From contig DAIDIF010000051.1 of NCBI GenBank assembly GCA_027451805.1, positions 1 through 46,350 of the forward strand: 46,350 bases of DNA, written 5' to 3'. The position numbers and the translations under genes were made by a program. The notes under the pieces are model-generated. The model was not told the DNA's origin and ran no database searches. It worked only from the letters and a program-made list of their open reading frames with translations. Below are positions 34,801-43,838 of this stretch, piece by piece; the stretch's first letter is position 1; every line of letters begins with the position of its first letter. The stretch is from Acidobacteriota bacterium. GTDB lineage: Bacteria; Acidobacteriota; Terriglobia; Terriglobales; SCQP01.

Positions 34801-36324
34801 GTGAGATATGCCTTTGTGTGTTTTCTGGCGGCCGTGGCGCTTCATGGCCAGGGTCTGAACCCGTCGGTGTCGCAGGTCAGCGCGTCATCGTTTACCTTGA
34901 CGTGGACAACTTCCCAGCCCCTGAACACGCAGGTGCTCTACGCACCCGCGGGGCAACCGCTGCAGCGGCAGGCCAACTGGCTCCTGGTCACCTCCCACTC
35001 CGTTACCGTTTCAGGACTGCAGCCGGCGACCGCCTACACCGTCGAGGCGGAGTCCAGCTACTTTTCCAATCCCGACCTGCTCAGCCCGGCCATGACCGTG
35101 ACCACCGCCGCCGTCGGCGGAACCGGCAGCTCCGGTGCCGGAACCCCGTCCGGTTCGGGCAGTTCCGGCGGTACCGCATCCCCACCGGCCGGCATGAGCG
35201 CGCCCGTCATCACGGGAGTCACCGCAAGCGGCTTCACCATCGCTTGGACCACATCCCAACCGCTCAACACCCAACTGCACTACGGCGTCGGCTCCCTGGG
35301 CAGCACCGATAACAATTGGACCCTCACCACCAACCACTCCGCTACCGTTTCCGGCCTGGCCCCCGGCACCGCCTACTCGGTGCAGGCCGAGTCCAGCTAC
35401 TACTCCAACCCCGATCTCCTCAGCCCGGTGCAGTCCGTCACGACCTTGGCCGGTTCGGGCGCGGGGACGGGCACTACGTCCAATCCGCCGCCTCCGCCGC
35501 CACCGCCGTCCACCTCCGGCTCGCGCCTTTTTCCTGGCAGCGGCGCCGACTGGCTCTATAGCGCGCCCACCGGCACCGGCCTCAATATCAGCGGCGTGAC
35601 CAGCGGCATGTCCTTCCAAGTCAACACTCACACCCAGGGCTTCGACTATCCGGTAGCCGATACCGATGGCAGCCACGGCTGCACCACCTTCACCGACACC
35701 CTGGTCTACAACTTGGGCAACCGCATTTGCGTTCCCAACCCGGCCAACGGCTACTACCCTTCAGTCGGCGGCTACGGCGCCGATGACGGCCACCTGGTCG
35801 TGGTGGACACCGCCACCGGGATGTACTACGACTTCTGGAAGCTCTATGCCAATGGCAATGGCCAGCCTACGTCCACCAACGTCGGCGGTATCTTCGAGGG
35901 CAGCCTCTACGGCAACGGCACGCCCGGCACCACCGCCGCCGACATCACCGGCCTGGCCGGCGACATTCTTCCCGGGGAACTGAATTGCGCCACGTGCCTC
36001 AATCATGCCCTCAGCGTCATCGTACCCGGCGGCATGAACAGCAACCTGGTCGGCCATCAGGCGCCCGCGCAGAAAACGGATGGCAGCGTCGCCGGCGCGA
36101 TCTTCCGTGAGGGAGCGAAAATCCGCTTGGATCCCTCCATCAACGTCGCCACGCTCAACGTGTCAACCGCCGTCAAGGCAATCATGCGGGCCTTGCAGTT
36201 GTACGGTGGCGTCATCACGGATCAGACCGGAGGCAGCCAGATCAGCTTTTACAGCGCCCTCCCGAGTCCGCCCGACCTCACCGGTATCAATCAGATCGGT
36301 CAGCATCTGTTCATCTACTATTAA
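34801..36324 (+). CDS. Secreted fibronectin-III-like protein with shared C-terminal domain, paralogue 1
   Basis: 507 residues from GTG 34801 with a signal peptide (FVCFLAAVALHGQG). Two fibronectin-type-III-like repeats follow: VSQVSASSFTLTWTTSQPLNTQ and VITGVTASGFTIAWTTSQPLNTQ, each ending at ESSYFSNPDLLSP or ESSYYSNPDLLSP. A Gly/Ser and then Pro-rich linker leads into a C-terminal domain of about 265 residues, shared with the next two genes. It contains GFDYPV, GCTTFTDTL, CVPNP, ADDGHLVVVD, YDFWKLYA, TGLAGDILPGEL, CATCLNHAL, GAIFREGAKIRLDPS, and the end PDLTGINQIGQHLFIYY. I do not recognise this domain. Four cysteines are conserved among the paralogues and could form disulfides. Confidence 0.82.
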   Translation: MRYAFVCFLAAVALHGQGLNPSVSQVSASSFTLTWTTSQPLNTQVLYAPAGQPLQRQANWLLVTSHSVTVSGLQPATAYTVEAESSYFSNPDLLSPAMTVTTAAVGGTGSSGAGTPSGSGSSGGTASPPAGMSAPVITGVTASGFTIAWTTSQPLNTQLHYGVGSLGSTDNNWTLTTNHSATVSGLAPGTAYSVQAESSYYSNPDLLSPVQSVTTLAGSGAGTGTTSNPPPPPPPPSTSGSRLFPGSGADWLYSAPTGTGLNISGVTSGMSFQVNTHTQGFDYPVADTDGSHGCTTFTDTLVYNLGNRICVPNPANGYYPSVGGYGADDGHLVVVDTATGMYYDFWKLYANGNGQPTSTNVGGIFEGSLYGNGTPGTTAADITGLAGDILPGELNCATCLNHALSVIVPGGMNSNLVGHQAPAQKTDGSVAGAIFREGAKIRLDPSINVATLNVSTAVKAIMRALQLYGGVITDQTGGSQISFYSALPSPPDLTGINQIGQHLFIYY

Positions 36325-36399
36325 TCCCTGACCGCCCTGAGGTTGTTTTCAGCCTTGCGCTAAGGCCTTCCGCGCAGCCTGATCGGATGGGTGGCGAGT

Positions 36400-36419
36400 T
36401 AGCGTGAAACTACACGCTA
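36400..36419. repeat. Inverted repeat upstream of paralogue 2
   Basis: TAGCGTG (36400-36406), AAACTA, CACGCTA (36413-36419): a perfect 7-bp stem 29 bases before the start codon at 36448. It could be an operator or an RNA hairpin. No U-tract follows. Confidence 0.45.
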
Positions 36420-36447
36420 TTCCCGCCACTTGTCCGAAAGGTTTTCC

Positions 36448-37386
36448 TTGCGCTCACTCAGCGTTTTCTTCCTCGCCCTGGGGCTGAGCTTCACCCTGGG
36501 TTGCGCCGGTCGCCCCTCCTCGTCGTCCACCTCCCCGCAGGGCGCTTCCCACCCTGCCGGCGCCGGGGGCGCGCCGGCGCCCGCCTCGGGGCCGTTGTTT
36601 CCGTCGGCCGCTTGGCTCGATCACCCTCCCGCCGGTCCGGCTCTGAACATCAGCGGCATGGCCTCCGGCCTTACTTTTCACCTCAACACCCGCGACGGCG
36701 GTTTCGATTACCCGGTGCAGTACGCCGATGGATCGCGCGGCTGCACGGCCTTTACCGATACGCGCCTGCTCAACTACCGCGACCACATCTGTGTGCCCAA
36801 CCCGGTCGGCGGCTTTCACCCTGCCTACGGCGCGTGGGGAGCGGATGACGGCCACCTGATTGTCGTCGACGCCTCGAATCACACCTATTACGACTTCTGG
36901 AAGCTGTCCGTGGACGCCAACGGCCAGCCGCTCAGCACCAACGTCGGTCAGATCGTGTCTGGCAGCCTCGACGGCAACGGCACCCCCGGCACCACCGCCG
37001 CTGGCATCACCGGCCTCGCCGGCGACATACTCCCCGGCGAACTCGCCTGCTCCACCTGCCTGCGCCATGCCCTGAGCGTCGTCGTGCCCGGCCCCCTGAA
37101 CAGCACCCAGGTCGGCACGCAGGCGCCGGCAACGAAAACCGACGGCACCGTTCCCGGTGCCATCTTCCGCGAAGGCGCCAAGATCCGCTTCGATCCCTCG
37201 GTGGATGTGGACGCCCTGCCGGCGTCAATTGCAGTCAAGGCGGTTCTGCATGCGCTCCAGGACTACGGCGGCGTCATCGTGGACCAAACCGGCGGCACCG
37301 GGATCACGTTCTACACCGCGCTGCCCGTGGCGCCTGACCTCACTGGCATCAATCTCATCGGACAGCACCTGTGGATCTACTACTGA
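36448..37386 (+). CDS. Putative lipoprotein with shared C-terminal domain, paralogue 2
   Basis: 312 residues. TTG 36448 is chosen because GAAAGG lies 6 bases before it and it gives a clean lipoprotein signal (FFLALGLSFTLGCAG, lipobox LGC). An earlier TTG (36430) has no ribosome binding site. After a short Ser/Gly/Pro linker comes only the shared domain: LNISGMASGLTFHLNT, GFDYPVQYADGSRGCTAF, CVPNPVGGFHPAYGAWGADDGHLIVVD, YYDFWKL, TCLRHALSVVVPG, GAIFREGAKIRFDPS, GINLIGQHLWIYY, each shown in parts. It is the minimal form of the family, without the fibronectin repeats. Function unknown. Confidence 0.8.
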   Translation: MRSLSVFFLALGLSFTLGCAGRPSSSSTSPQGASHPAGAGGAPAPASGPLFPSAAWLDHPPAGPALNISGMASGLTFHLNTRDGGFDYPVQYADGSRGCTAFTDTRLLNYRDHICVPNPVGGFHPAYGAWGADDGHLIVVDASNHTYYDFWKLSVDANGQPLSTNVGQIVSGSLDGNGTPGTTAAGITGLAGDILPGELACSTCLRHALSVVVPGPLNSTQVGTQAPATKTDGTVPGAIFREGAKIRFDPSVDVDALPASIAVKAVLHALQDYGGVIVDQTGGTGITFYTALPVAPDLTGINLIGQHLWIYY

Positions 37387-37511
37387 GCCCGCTGAACTGG
37401 GTTGTTTTTGCTTCCGCTCCCGGGTGTTTGCCGGAGCCCGGCGCCATCCCCGCCCGCCTATTCTGATCTCACCAGTTTGCGCCACCTCGTCGGCAAAGAG
37501 GTAAATCGGTA

Positions 37512-38732
37512 TTGAGTTATTTCATCTCGCTTCGGCGAGGCCTCCTGGTCGTTGCATGTCTGCTCAGTGTCCTGTGCCCGGGCTGCGGCGGCGGCGGCGC
37601 GGCCGTCACGCCGGCGCCGGTCGCCGTCGCGCAGATTCGCCCCTCCAGCCTGTCCCTCGCTCCCGGAGCCAGCGCCACCTTCACCGCCGCCCTGAGCGGC
37701 GTAACCGCCGGCGCGGTGGCTTGGTCGGCGACCGGCGGCACGATGCAGTCTGACGCGGCCGCAAGTAGCTCGTCCCGCGGCACGTTTGTCGCTGGCGTCG
37801 CTCCCGGGGTCTTTGCCGTGACCTTATCGCAGGTCGGCCGTTCCGCCCAGCCCCTGGCCACCGCTGCGGTGACCATCGTGGCCCCGGCGCCGCCCGCACC
37901 CGCACCTGCGCCGCCGCCGCCCGCACCGCCGCTGTTTCCGGCTTCCAGCGCCGCCTGGCTCTATGCCGCGCCCACGGGCGCCGCCCTCAATATCTCCGCC
38001 ATCACCAGCGCCATTCCCTTCACCATCAACGTCCACGATACCGGGTTCGATTATCCCGTCGAGTACACCGACGGCTCCCATGGCTGCACCACCTTCACCG
38101 ACACGCTGATTTACCCCTATCACGACCGCGTGTGTGTGCCCAATCCGGTTGGCGGCTATCATCCGGCTACCGGGGGCTGGGGCGCCGACGATGGCCATTT
38201 GATTATCGTGGACACCCGCTCCGGCAACTACTTCGACTTTTGGAAGCTCTACGCCAATGCCGCGGGTCAACCCACCAGCACCAACGTCGGCCAGATCGCA
38301 AGCGGCAACCTCGCCACCAGCGACGGCACTCCCGGCACCACCGCTGCTGGTATCACCGGCCTCGCCGGCGACATTATGCCCGGCGAGCTGGCCTGCGCGA
38401 CTTGCCTCAACCACGCCCTCAACGTGGTCGTGCCTGGCGCCATGAACAGCCCCCAGGTCGGAACTCAGGCCCCGGCGCGCAAGACCGACGGCACCGTCCC
38501 CGGCGCCATTTTCCGCGAAGGCGCCAAGATTCGCTTCGACCCTTCCGTGAATGTGAATGCACTGCCGGTATCGGTCGCCGTCAAGGCCCTCATGCGCGCC
38601 TTGCAGCTCTATGGCGGCGTGATTACCGACCAGACCGGCGGCAACGGCATTACCATCTACTCCGCCCTGCCGTCGGCCCCCGACCTCACCGGCATCAACG
38701 AGATTGGACGGCATCTGCTGCTGTACTACTGA
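37512..38732 (+). CDS. Putative lipoprotein with Ig-like and shared C-terminal domain, paralogue 3
   Basis: 406 residues from TTG 37512. The signal ends at a lipobox (SVLCPGCGGGG). A bacterial Ig-like domain (IRPSSLSLAPGASATFTA to VTLSQVG) and a Pro/Ala-rich linker follow, then the shared domain: GFDYPVEYTDGSHGCTTF, CVPNPVGGYHPATGGWGADD, YFDFWKLYANAAGQPTSTNV, CATCLNHALNVVVPG, GAIFREGAKIRFDPS and ending GINEIGRHLLLYY, shown in parts. The N-terminal modules differ among the three genes while the C-terminal domain is kept. Confidence 0.8.
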   Translation: MSYFISLRRGLLVVACLLSVLCPGCGGGGAAVTPAPVAVAQIRPSSLSLAPGASATFTAALSGVTAGAVAWSATGGTMQSDAAASSSSRGTFVAGVAPGVFAVTLSQVGRSAQPLATAAVTIVAPAPPAPAPAPPPPAPPLFPASSAAWLYAAPTGAALNISAITSAIPFTINVHDTGFDYPVEYTDGSHGCTTFTDTLIYPYHDRVCVPNPVGGYHPATGGWGADDGHLIIVDTRSGNYFDFWKLYANAAGQPTSTNVGQIASGNLATSDGTPGTTAAGITGLAGDIMPGELACATCLNHALNVVVPGAMNSPQVGTQAPARKTDGTVPGAIFREGAKIRFDPSVNVNALPVSVAVKALMRALQLYGGVITDQTGGNGITIYSALPSAPDLTGINEIGRHLLLYY

Positions 38733-38745
38733 GGCCGCCGCCTCA
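38730..38745. terminator. Hairpin between convergent paralogue 3 and DUF58 genes
   Basis: TGAGGC (38730-38735), loop CGCC, GCCTCA (38740-38745). The TGA stop of the + gene and the TGA stop of the minus gene form the two ends of the stem. No U-tract. Confidence 0.3.
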
Positions 38746-39975
38746 TCCGGTGACGGCGATTTCGTACAATCCGGGTTCCGTCGGCGGCGGCGCCGCCAGC
38801 GGCTGCCGCGTGTCCACCAGCGCCAGATAGTCCAGGATCGCTCGCCGCTGGCTTGCCGCCGGCGCTAACGGCAAAAAGAGGGCATCGCCCTCTACGGTAC
38901 GGTTCTCCCCGCAAAACTCAAGCCATAGGTCGGGCCGGTCCAGGGCCAGCACCCAGCCGGCGCAGCGTGACAGCGCCGCCTCGCTGCGGTCACGCTCCAA
39001 CGTAGCCGCCAACGCCAGCCGCAATCGCAGCCGGGGCGCCCGGTCTTCGCTGAACTCCCGCACCCGCAGCGCGCCTGCCCGCGCGCTCGCCTTCCAGTGC
39101 ACCTGCCGCGCGCTGTCGCCCGGTTGCGGGCTGCGGATACGGTACAGGTCCTGTCCTTCCCCGCGCCGTGCCAGCGCCAGCTCTCCTTCCGCCTGCAGCA
39201 GCATCGTCGGTGCCTCCAACCCGCCGGTCGGGTGCGGATAGACCAGGACGTCCGGCTCCCGCTCCCGTGCCTGAAAACGGCGCCGTTTGGGCAGCAATCC
39301 GAAGGGGAATCGCGTGGTCAGCACGAACACGGTGCCCCGGTACCGCCCGCGGGATGGAAACACGATATCCCCCCCGCCGCTGGCGCTCTCTCCACCCCCC
39401 AGCCAACCGAAGTAAACCGGCGTCATCGTGGCCCCTTCGCCGTCCCCAACGCCCGCGACCGGGCGGCTTCCCGCCCCGACCGTCAGCGAATAGGCGGGCC
39501 AGAAGCGCTTGGCATTGACCAGCCGAAATTGCACGCGGGTCGCTTGCCCGGCAAAAACCTCCTCTGGCAACTGGAAGCGCAACTCCATACCGCTCAAGTT
39601 CAGCGCGGCCATCACGCCTGAGACCACCAGCGCGGCCAGCAGTCCGCTGACGATGAGGTACAGCAGGTTGTTGCCCGAGGTGATCGCCGCCAGCGCCAGT
39701 ATCAACAGCGTCGAAAAATAAGCCAAGCCGATGCCCGCAAACCCTGCATCCAGCCGCCGCCGCCAGGCGGCCATGCCGCGCCGGTCCGAGAGCGAAAGCA
39801 TCACCGCCAGCGCCAGCAACCCCAGCAGCACGGCCACCGCCACCAGCAGCAGCCGCGGATACAGCCGCGGTGTCCAGTGCGCCAGCCAGACACACCCCAG
39901 CGCCAAGCCCAGAAGCAGGCCCGCGCCGAGCGATTGCCGCCAAGCAACGCGCGCGCCAGAACCTCCGGATCCCAT
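38743..39975 (-). CDS. DUF58-domain membrane protein
   Basis: 410 residues with two N-terminal hydrophobic pairs (LGAGLLLGLALGCVWLAHW, LLLVAVAVLLGLLALAVML; then LAYFSTLLILALAAITSG). A beta-rich middle precedes the DUF58 motif DLYRIRSPQPGDSARQVHWKASAR, given here as RIRSPQPGD and VHWKASAR. DUF58 proteins usually sit beside a MoxR-type AAA ATPase and VWA proteins. That partner is not adjacent here. It is the last gene of the leftward run from tesA. Confidence 0.85.
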   Translation of the reverse strand: MGSGGSGARVAWRQSLGAGLLLGLALGCVWLAHWTPRLYPRLLLVAVAVLLGLLALAVMLSLSDRRGMAAWRRRLDAGFAGIGLAYFSTLLILALAAITSGNNLLYLIVSGLLAALVVSGVMAALNLSGMELRFQLPEEVFAGQATRVQFRLVNAKRFWPAYSLTVGAGSRPVAGVGDGEGATMTPVYFGWLGGGESASGGGDIVFPSRGRYRGTVFVLTTRFPFGLLPKRRRFQAREREPDVLVYPHPTGGLEAPTMLLQAEGELALARRGEGQDLYRIRSPQPGDSARQVHWKASARAGALRVREFSEDRAPRLRLRLALAATLERDRSEAALSRCAGWVLALDRPDLWLEFCGENRTVEGDALFLPLAPAASQRRAILDYLALVDTRQPLAAPPPTEPGLYEIAVTG

Positions 39976-40029
39976 GGTTCGATGGTAACGCCCCGATGCG
40001 GCGCCCCGTTGTCGCCGGCGCCGCCCGGG

Positions 40030-41598
40030 CTAGAGCGCCAACTCCTGGTGCTCGGGCGAAGCCGGCGCCATCTCCGCGTGCAGCCGGGGCAGCAAATCCG
40101 CATAGCGCCCCGCCCAATACGCCGCGCCCAGCACCCGTTCCTGCAACTGCCGTTGGGGATAGAGGCAGTGGTCAAGATAGTGCGCCTGCCCGGTAAGCTC
40201 CGCGCTCCGCCGCGTCAGACTGCGGCCGCTGCGCGCCTGCAACTGCTCCCATTGGTGGCGGATCTTCTGGGCCGCCCCCTGCGCCGCATCCACCAGCGTG
40301 GGGTCCAGCGCCGCCAGCGATTGCGCCAGCCCCGCGAAGTCTTCTTCAAAGTGCGCCCGCGCCGCTGCCAGCCCCTGCTCCAGTTCCGCCGGCAACGCCT
40401 TGCGCGCCAGCAGTTCGGATGCCGGGGCACGCCAGATGTCTTCCAGGCTCAGGCCGTACTTGTCCAGCAGCCGGCGCGCCTTGGGCTCGAGCAGCGTCAC
40501 GCTGGCGCGCGGATAGGGCCGCGGCGGCGGCAGTTCAAAGGCCGCGTACAGAACCGCCGACTGCGCCAAATAAGCCGTCTCCGCCGGGCCGGTCACTTGC
40601 GCGGCGGTGGGAAAAGCCACATCCTGCAGCAACGGCCGCAACAGTGCGGAAGCGGAAACCGATTCGGGATGTTCTTGGAGGAAGCGCCGCGCTTCGGCTT
40701 CTTCGATGTGCGCCTCTCCTTCCAGCCAGGCCCCCTTGTGCCGCCGCAAGCCCCGCCGTGCGCCGTTGCGGTGCAAAAACAGCATCGCCGCCGCCGCCGT
40801 CTGCTCCACCTGCGCGTGGTACCCTGCCGCCTCCAGCTCCCCCGTCCGTCGCGTTAACCGCTCGGCCAGCTCGCCCTGCCGCTCCAGCGCCGCCAAATAG
40901 TAGGGCCGCCACATCTCTGCCGCCTCCGGCGCCTGCAGTGGATCGAACACCAGCAGCCCCCAGGGGGCAAACCACCGCGCCAAAGTTCGCCCGAAGGCGT
41001 CGGCCAGGCTGACCCCGGGCTGGTAGGTGCCGCGCAACTCCTCGAGCACTGCGGACGAACCCCCGCAACACCGCGTGAGTTCCTCGATCGCCTTCGTCAC
41101 CGCACCGCCCAACTCCAGCCCACCTACGGCGGCGCCCGCCGGCATGGCCTCCCCCGCTTTCAAGCGCACTAGCTGCGCGTCGTCATCGAGCGCCCAGATG
41201 TGATCCACTTCCGCCAAGTCGTGGTCCTGGCTCGCCATCCAGAAAATCGGCACCGCCGCCGCGCCTTGCCGCCGCCAACGCTCCGCCAGCAGCACCGCTG
41301 TCATCGCCTTGTAAATCGTCAGCAACGGACCGCCGAACAACCCCACCTGCTGCCCGGTCATCACCGCCACGCAGCCCGGAAGGGCGAACTCGTTCAGCCG
41401 TTCTCCCGCCGCCGCGCTCAGGCCCCAGCGTTCATGCTGCCGGCGCAGGACCCGGGCCATCACCGTGCGGCGGCTTTCCGGATACGCCGCCGCCGCGGGC
41501 GGGTAGGCGTAGGGCGGCCCGGCCGGATAGAACGGCGCCACGCGGTCGAAATCGTACAAAGCGTCCGCGTACAGGCGGCTCAGGCCCGGCGCCCTCAT
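40030..41598 (-). CDS. bshC: Putative cysteine ligase BshC (bacillithiol biosynthesis)
   Basis: 522 residues, the usual length. VMTGQQVGLFGGPLLTIYKA and FWMASQDHDLAEVDHI are the family signatures, and the C-terminal half holds the coiled-coil (LEPKARRLLDKYGLSLEDI) region. BshC adds cysteine to glucosaminyl malate to complete bacillithiol. bshA and bshB are not in the window. ATGA overlap with the DapA-like gene upstream. Confidence 0.93.
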   Translation of the reverse strand: MRAPGLSRLYADALYDFDRVAPFYPAGPPYAYPPAAAAYPESRRTVMARVLRRQHERWGLSAAAGERLNEFALPGCVAVMTGQQVGLFGGPLLTIYKAMTAVLLAERWRRQGAAAVPIFWMASQDHDLAEVDHIWALDDDAQLVRLKAGEAMPAGAAVGGLELGGAVTKAIEELTRCCGGSSAVLEELRGTYQPGVSLADAFGRTLARWFAPWGLLVFDPLQAPEAAEMWRPYYLAALERQGELAERLTRRTGELEAAGYHAQVEQTAAAAMLFLHRNGARRGLRRHKGAWLEGEAHIEEAEARRFLQEHPESVSASALLRPLLQDVAFPTAAQVTGPAETAYLAQSAVLYAAFELPPPRPYPRASVTLLEPKARRLLDKYGLSLEDIWRAPASELLARKALPAELEQGLAAARAHFEEDFAGLAQSLAALDPTLVDAAQGAAQKIRHQWEQLQARSGRSLTRRSAELTGQAHYLDHCLYPQRQLQERVLGAAYWAGRYADLLPRLHAEMAPASPEHQELAL

Positions 41599-42488
41599 GC
41601 GGTGCGGCTTACCGCCCGCAAGCCCGCCACCGCCGCTGCGATCATCGCCATTTGCGCCGCCTCCAGCGGTAGCTGTGGCCGCCGCGGGCGGCCGCCAATG
41701 TAGCCGCCGGCGGTCACCGCCGCCTTCAGCCCCGCGATCCCCAGCGGTTCAAACGCCGCCGCCGCCGGCAGCAGCGCCCGTTGCGCTTGCAGAGCACGCG
41801 CGTGGTCGCCGGCGCGAAACGCCTGCTCCACCGCGCAACAGCCTTCCGGCAACGCCGCCGCCAGCGCCAGGATCGCCCCCGCCGCCCCCGCGCACAGTGA
41901 CGGATACACGGTCGAGGCGCCGCCCACCAGCACCGGAAAATCCGGCCGTGCCGCCGCGATCCGCACTAGCTTGTCCATGCTCCCGCTGGATTCCTTCAAG
42001 CCCGCGATCCGCGGATGCTGGGCCAACTCCAGCACCGCCTCCAGGCCCAGGTCAATGCCCGTCAAGGGCGGAATGTTGTACAGCACCACCGGCACCGCCG
42101 CCTGGTCCGCCAACTCCCGGTAGTACGCCATCAGCGCCGCTGCCGTCATCGCCTTCTTGTAATAATGCGGGGTTCGCACCACCGCCGCATCGTAGCCGAG
42201 CGAAGCCGCGTATTCGGTCGCCGCCAGGGTCGCCCGCAGCGATTCCTCGCCGGTGCCGGCCAGCAGCAGCTTGCCGCTCCCGTGCGCCGCCTCGGCGGCG
42301 GTTCGCAGCACTGCCCGCTTCTCCTCCGGGTCGAGATAAATCGCCTCGCCGCTCGAACCCAGAATCAGGTAGCCGCGCAGCGGCGTGCCCGCGTACCGCG
42401 CCAGATTCGCCTGCAGTTCTTCCAGTCGGATCCCGCCCTGGTCGGCAAACGGCGTGGTCAGGGCGGCGATGACGCCGTTCAGTTCCAT
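41595..42488 (-). CDS. Dihydrodipicolinate synthase/HOGA-family aldolase
   Basis: 297 residues, TIM barrel. The Schiff-base lysine is Lys165 in GLKESSG, and the catalytic Tyr137 is in LYNIP. The substrate motif GSSGEAIYL resembles the 4-hydroxy-2-oxoglutarate aldolase group more than DapA (which has GTTGE). No lysine-pathway genes are nearby, so I do not call it dapA. ATG 42488 gives the conserved N-terminus ELNGVIAALTTPF; ATG 42518 is possible. Confidence 0.85.
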   Translation of the reverse strand: MELNGVIAALTTPFADQGGIRLEELQANLARYAGTPLRGYLILGSSGEAIYLDPEEKRAVLRTAAEAAHGSGKLLLAGTGEESLRATLAATEYAASLGYDAAVVRTPHYYKKAMTAAALMAYYRELADQAAVPVVLYNIPPLTGIDLGLEAVLELAQHPRIAGLKESSGSMDKLVRIAAARPDFPVLVGGASTVYPSLCAGAAGAILALAAALPEGCCAVEQAFRAGDHARALQAQRALLPAAAAFEPLGIAGLKAAVTAGGYIGGRPRRPQLPLEAAQMAMIAAAVAGLRAVSRTA

Positions 42489-42514
42489 GCCGATATTATG
42501 GCTTGAACCCGTTT

Positions 42515-43195
42515 TCATCCTTGGCGCGCCGATCCGGTCTTGGCCCACAGCCGGAAGCCGCCCCGGAAGGCGTTGCGGTTGTCGCCCAGCCTCGCGCCTG
42601 GCGGGAGGCGATCGAGCTTATGCGCATTCCCGCCGCCAAGCACCACGTACTCGGCTTCCAAGGCGGCCTTCAGCTCGCGCACAACGCGCGCCACCTCCTT
42701 CAGCCAGGCGGCTCGCCCTAACCGCTTCAGCCCGCGCTCGCCCAGGTAATCCTCGTACGTCTTGCCGTGGTGGTAATGCAGATGCGCCAGTTCCATGGGC
42801 TGGAGTACCCCCTCCACGATCATCGCCGACCCCAATCCCGTTCCCAGCCCCAGGAAAAGCATGCGACCGCCCCGGTAGCTGCCCAGCGCCTGCATCGCCG
42901 CATCGTTCACCATCCGCACCGGCTTGCCCAACGCCTTGGCGAAATTGAACCCCACCCAGCCGGGCCCGAGATTGAACGGGTCGTGCAGCGGCTTGCCGTG
43001 TACCACCGGGCCCGGATAGCCGATCGCAACCCGGTCGTAGGCCCAATCCGCCGTGTTCGCGAGCACGCCGTTCACCATCTGCTTCGGCGTCATCCGTGGA
43101 CCCGAATCGAATTTGCGGGACGTACGATGCCCGCTCGCCAGCATCTTGATGTGCGTACCGCCGACGTCAATGACCAGGATTCGAGGAGTTGCCAT
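42515..43195 (-). CDS. ROK-family kinase, putative polyphosphate glucokinase
   Basis: 226 residues. The phosphate loop is DVGGTHIKML, with GYPGPVVHG, DAAMQALG and LGLGTGLGSAMI as the ATP/polyphosphate and sugar sites. The size and motifs are those of the small ROK proteins usually annotated as polyphosphate glucokinase, which phosphorylate glucose with polyphosphate or ATP. The family's zinc-binding cysteine motif is absent, as is common in this subgroup. The start ATG 43195 lies 29 bases inside the end of the tesA-like gene. Confidence 0.8.
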   Translation of the reverse strand: MATPRILVIDVGGTHIKMLASGHRTSRKFDSGPRMTPKQMVNGVLANTADWAYDRVAIGYPGPVVHGKPLHDPFNLGPGWVGFNFAKALGKPVRMVNDAAMQALGSYRGGRMLFLGLGTGLGSAMIVEGVLQPMELAHLHYHHGKTYEDYLGERGLKRLGRAAWLKEVARVVRELKAALEAEYVVLGGGNAHKLDRLPPGARLGDNRNAFRGGFRLWAKTGSARQG

Positions 43196-43832
43196 GATAG
43201 TCGCCGCGCCTGAGCAGCGGGCGCAGATAGCGCCACACGGTGCCCGCCACAATCCGGTTGCCGGCGGCGGTCGCGTGGATACCGTCATGTTGCAGGAGAC
43301 CTGGGTCATGGCGCAACTGCGGAATCAGATCCTGATACAGAAACGGCAGAAGCGGCAGCCCGTCGCGCCGCGCCAGCGCCGGGTAGATCGCCTGAAAGGA
43401 TGCGATGTAGCTGCGCCCGTAATTCGGCGGCAGCGTCATCCCCACGAGAAGGATATGGATATGGGCCTGCTGCAGGCGCTGGATGGTCGCCTGCAGGTTC
43501 GCCTCCGTTGTCCTCACCGGCAGCCCGCGCAGGCCGTCGTTGCCGCCAAACTCGAGCACCACCCAATCCGGATGCAGGCGCAGCACCTCCGGCACCCGCT
43601 CCAGCGCGTCCGTGGTGGTGTCGCCGCTTTCGCCGGCATTGAGGATCCGCGCCTGCCAGCCGGCGGCCGCCACCAGGCGGCGCAAATCCGCGGGGTAGCT
43701 TTCCGCGCGCGGCACACCATGCCCCGCGGTGAGGCTGTCGCCGAAGGCTACAATGGTCAGAGGCTGGCGGCCGCGCGGCGCACTCGCGGCTGCGATCACG
43801 CATCCTGCTATCGCTGCGATCAGCTTCTGCAT
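43167..43832 (-). CDS. tesA: GDSL-type arylesterase/lysophospholipase (TesA-like)
   Basis: 221 residues from ATG 43832. A signal peptide (QKLIAAIAGCVIAAASA) precedes the SGNH hydrolase: block I FGDSLTAGHG (Ser), block III GGND and block V DGIHATAAG (Asp and His). It hydrolyses esters or thioesters in the periplasm. It is divergent from a ybbA-like ATPase with a gap of only 6 bases between start codons, the same neighbourhood as in Escherichia coli. A longer start upstream would overlap that gene and is rejected. Confidence 0.9.
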   Translation of the reverse strand: MQKLIAAIAGCVIAAASAPRGRQPLTIVAFGDSLTAGHGVPRAESYPADLRRLVAAAGWQARILNAGESGDTTTDALERVPEVLRLHPDWVVLEFGGNDGLRGLPVRTTEANLQATIQRLQQAHIHILLVGMTLPPNYGRSYIASFQAIYPALARRDGLPLLPFLYQDLIPQLRHDPGLLQHDGIHATAAGNRIVAGTVWRYLRPLLRRGDYHGNSSNPGH

Positions 43833-43838
43833 CGCCCC

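Noticed and set aside
41595-42488. Aldolase as dapA of lysine synthesis
   Set aside because: The GSSGEAIYL motif and the context without lysine genes fit the broader HOGA-like group; the exact substrate is left open.
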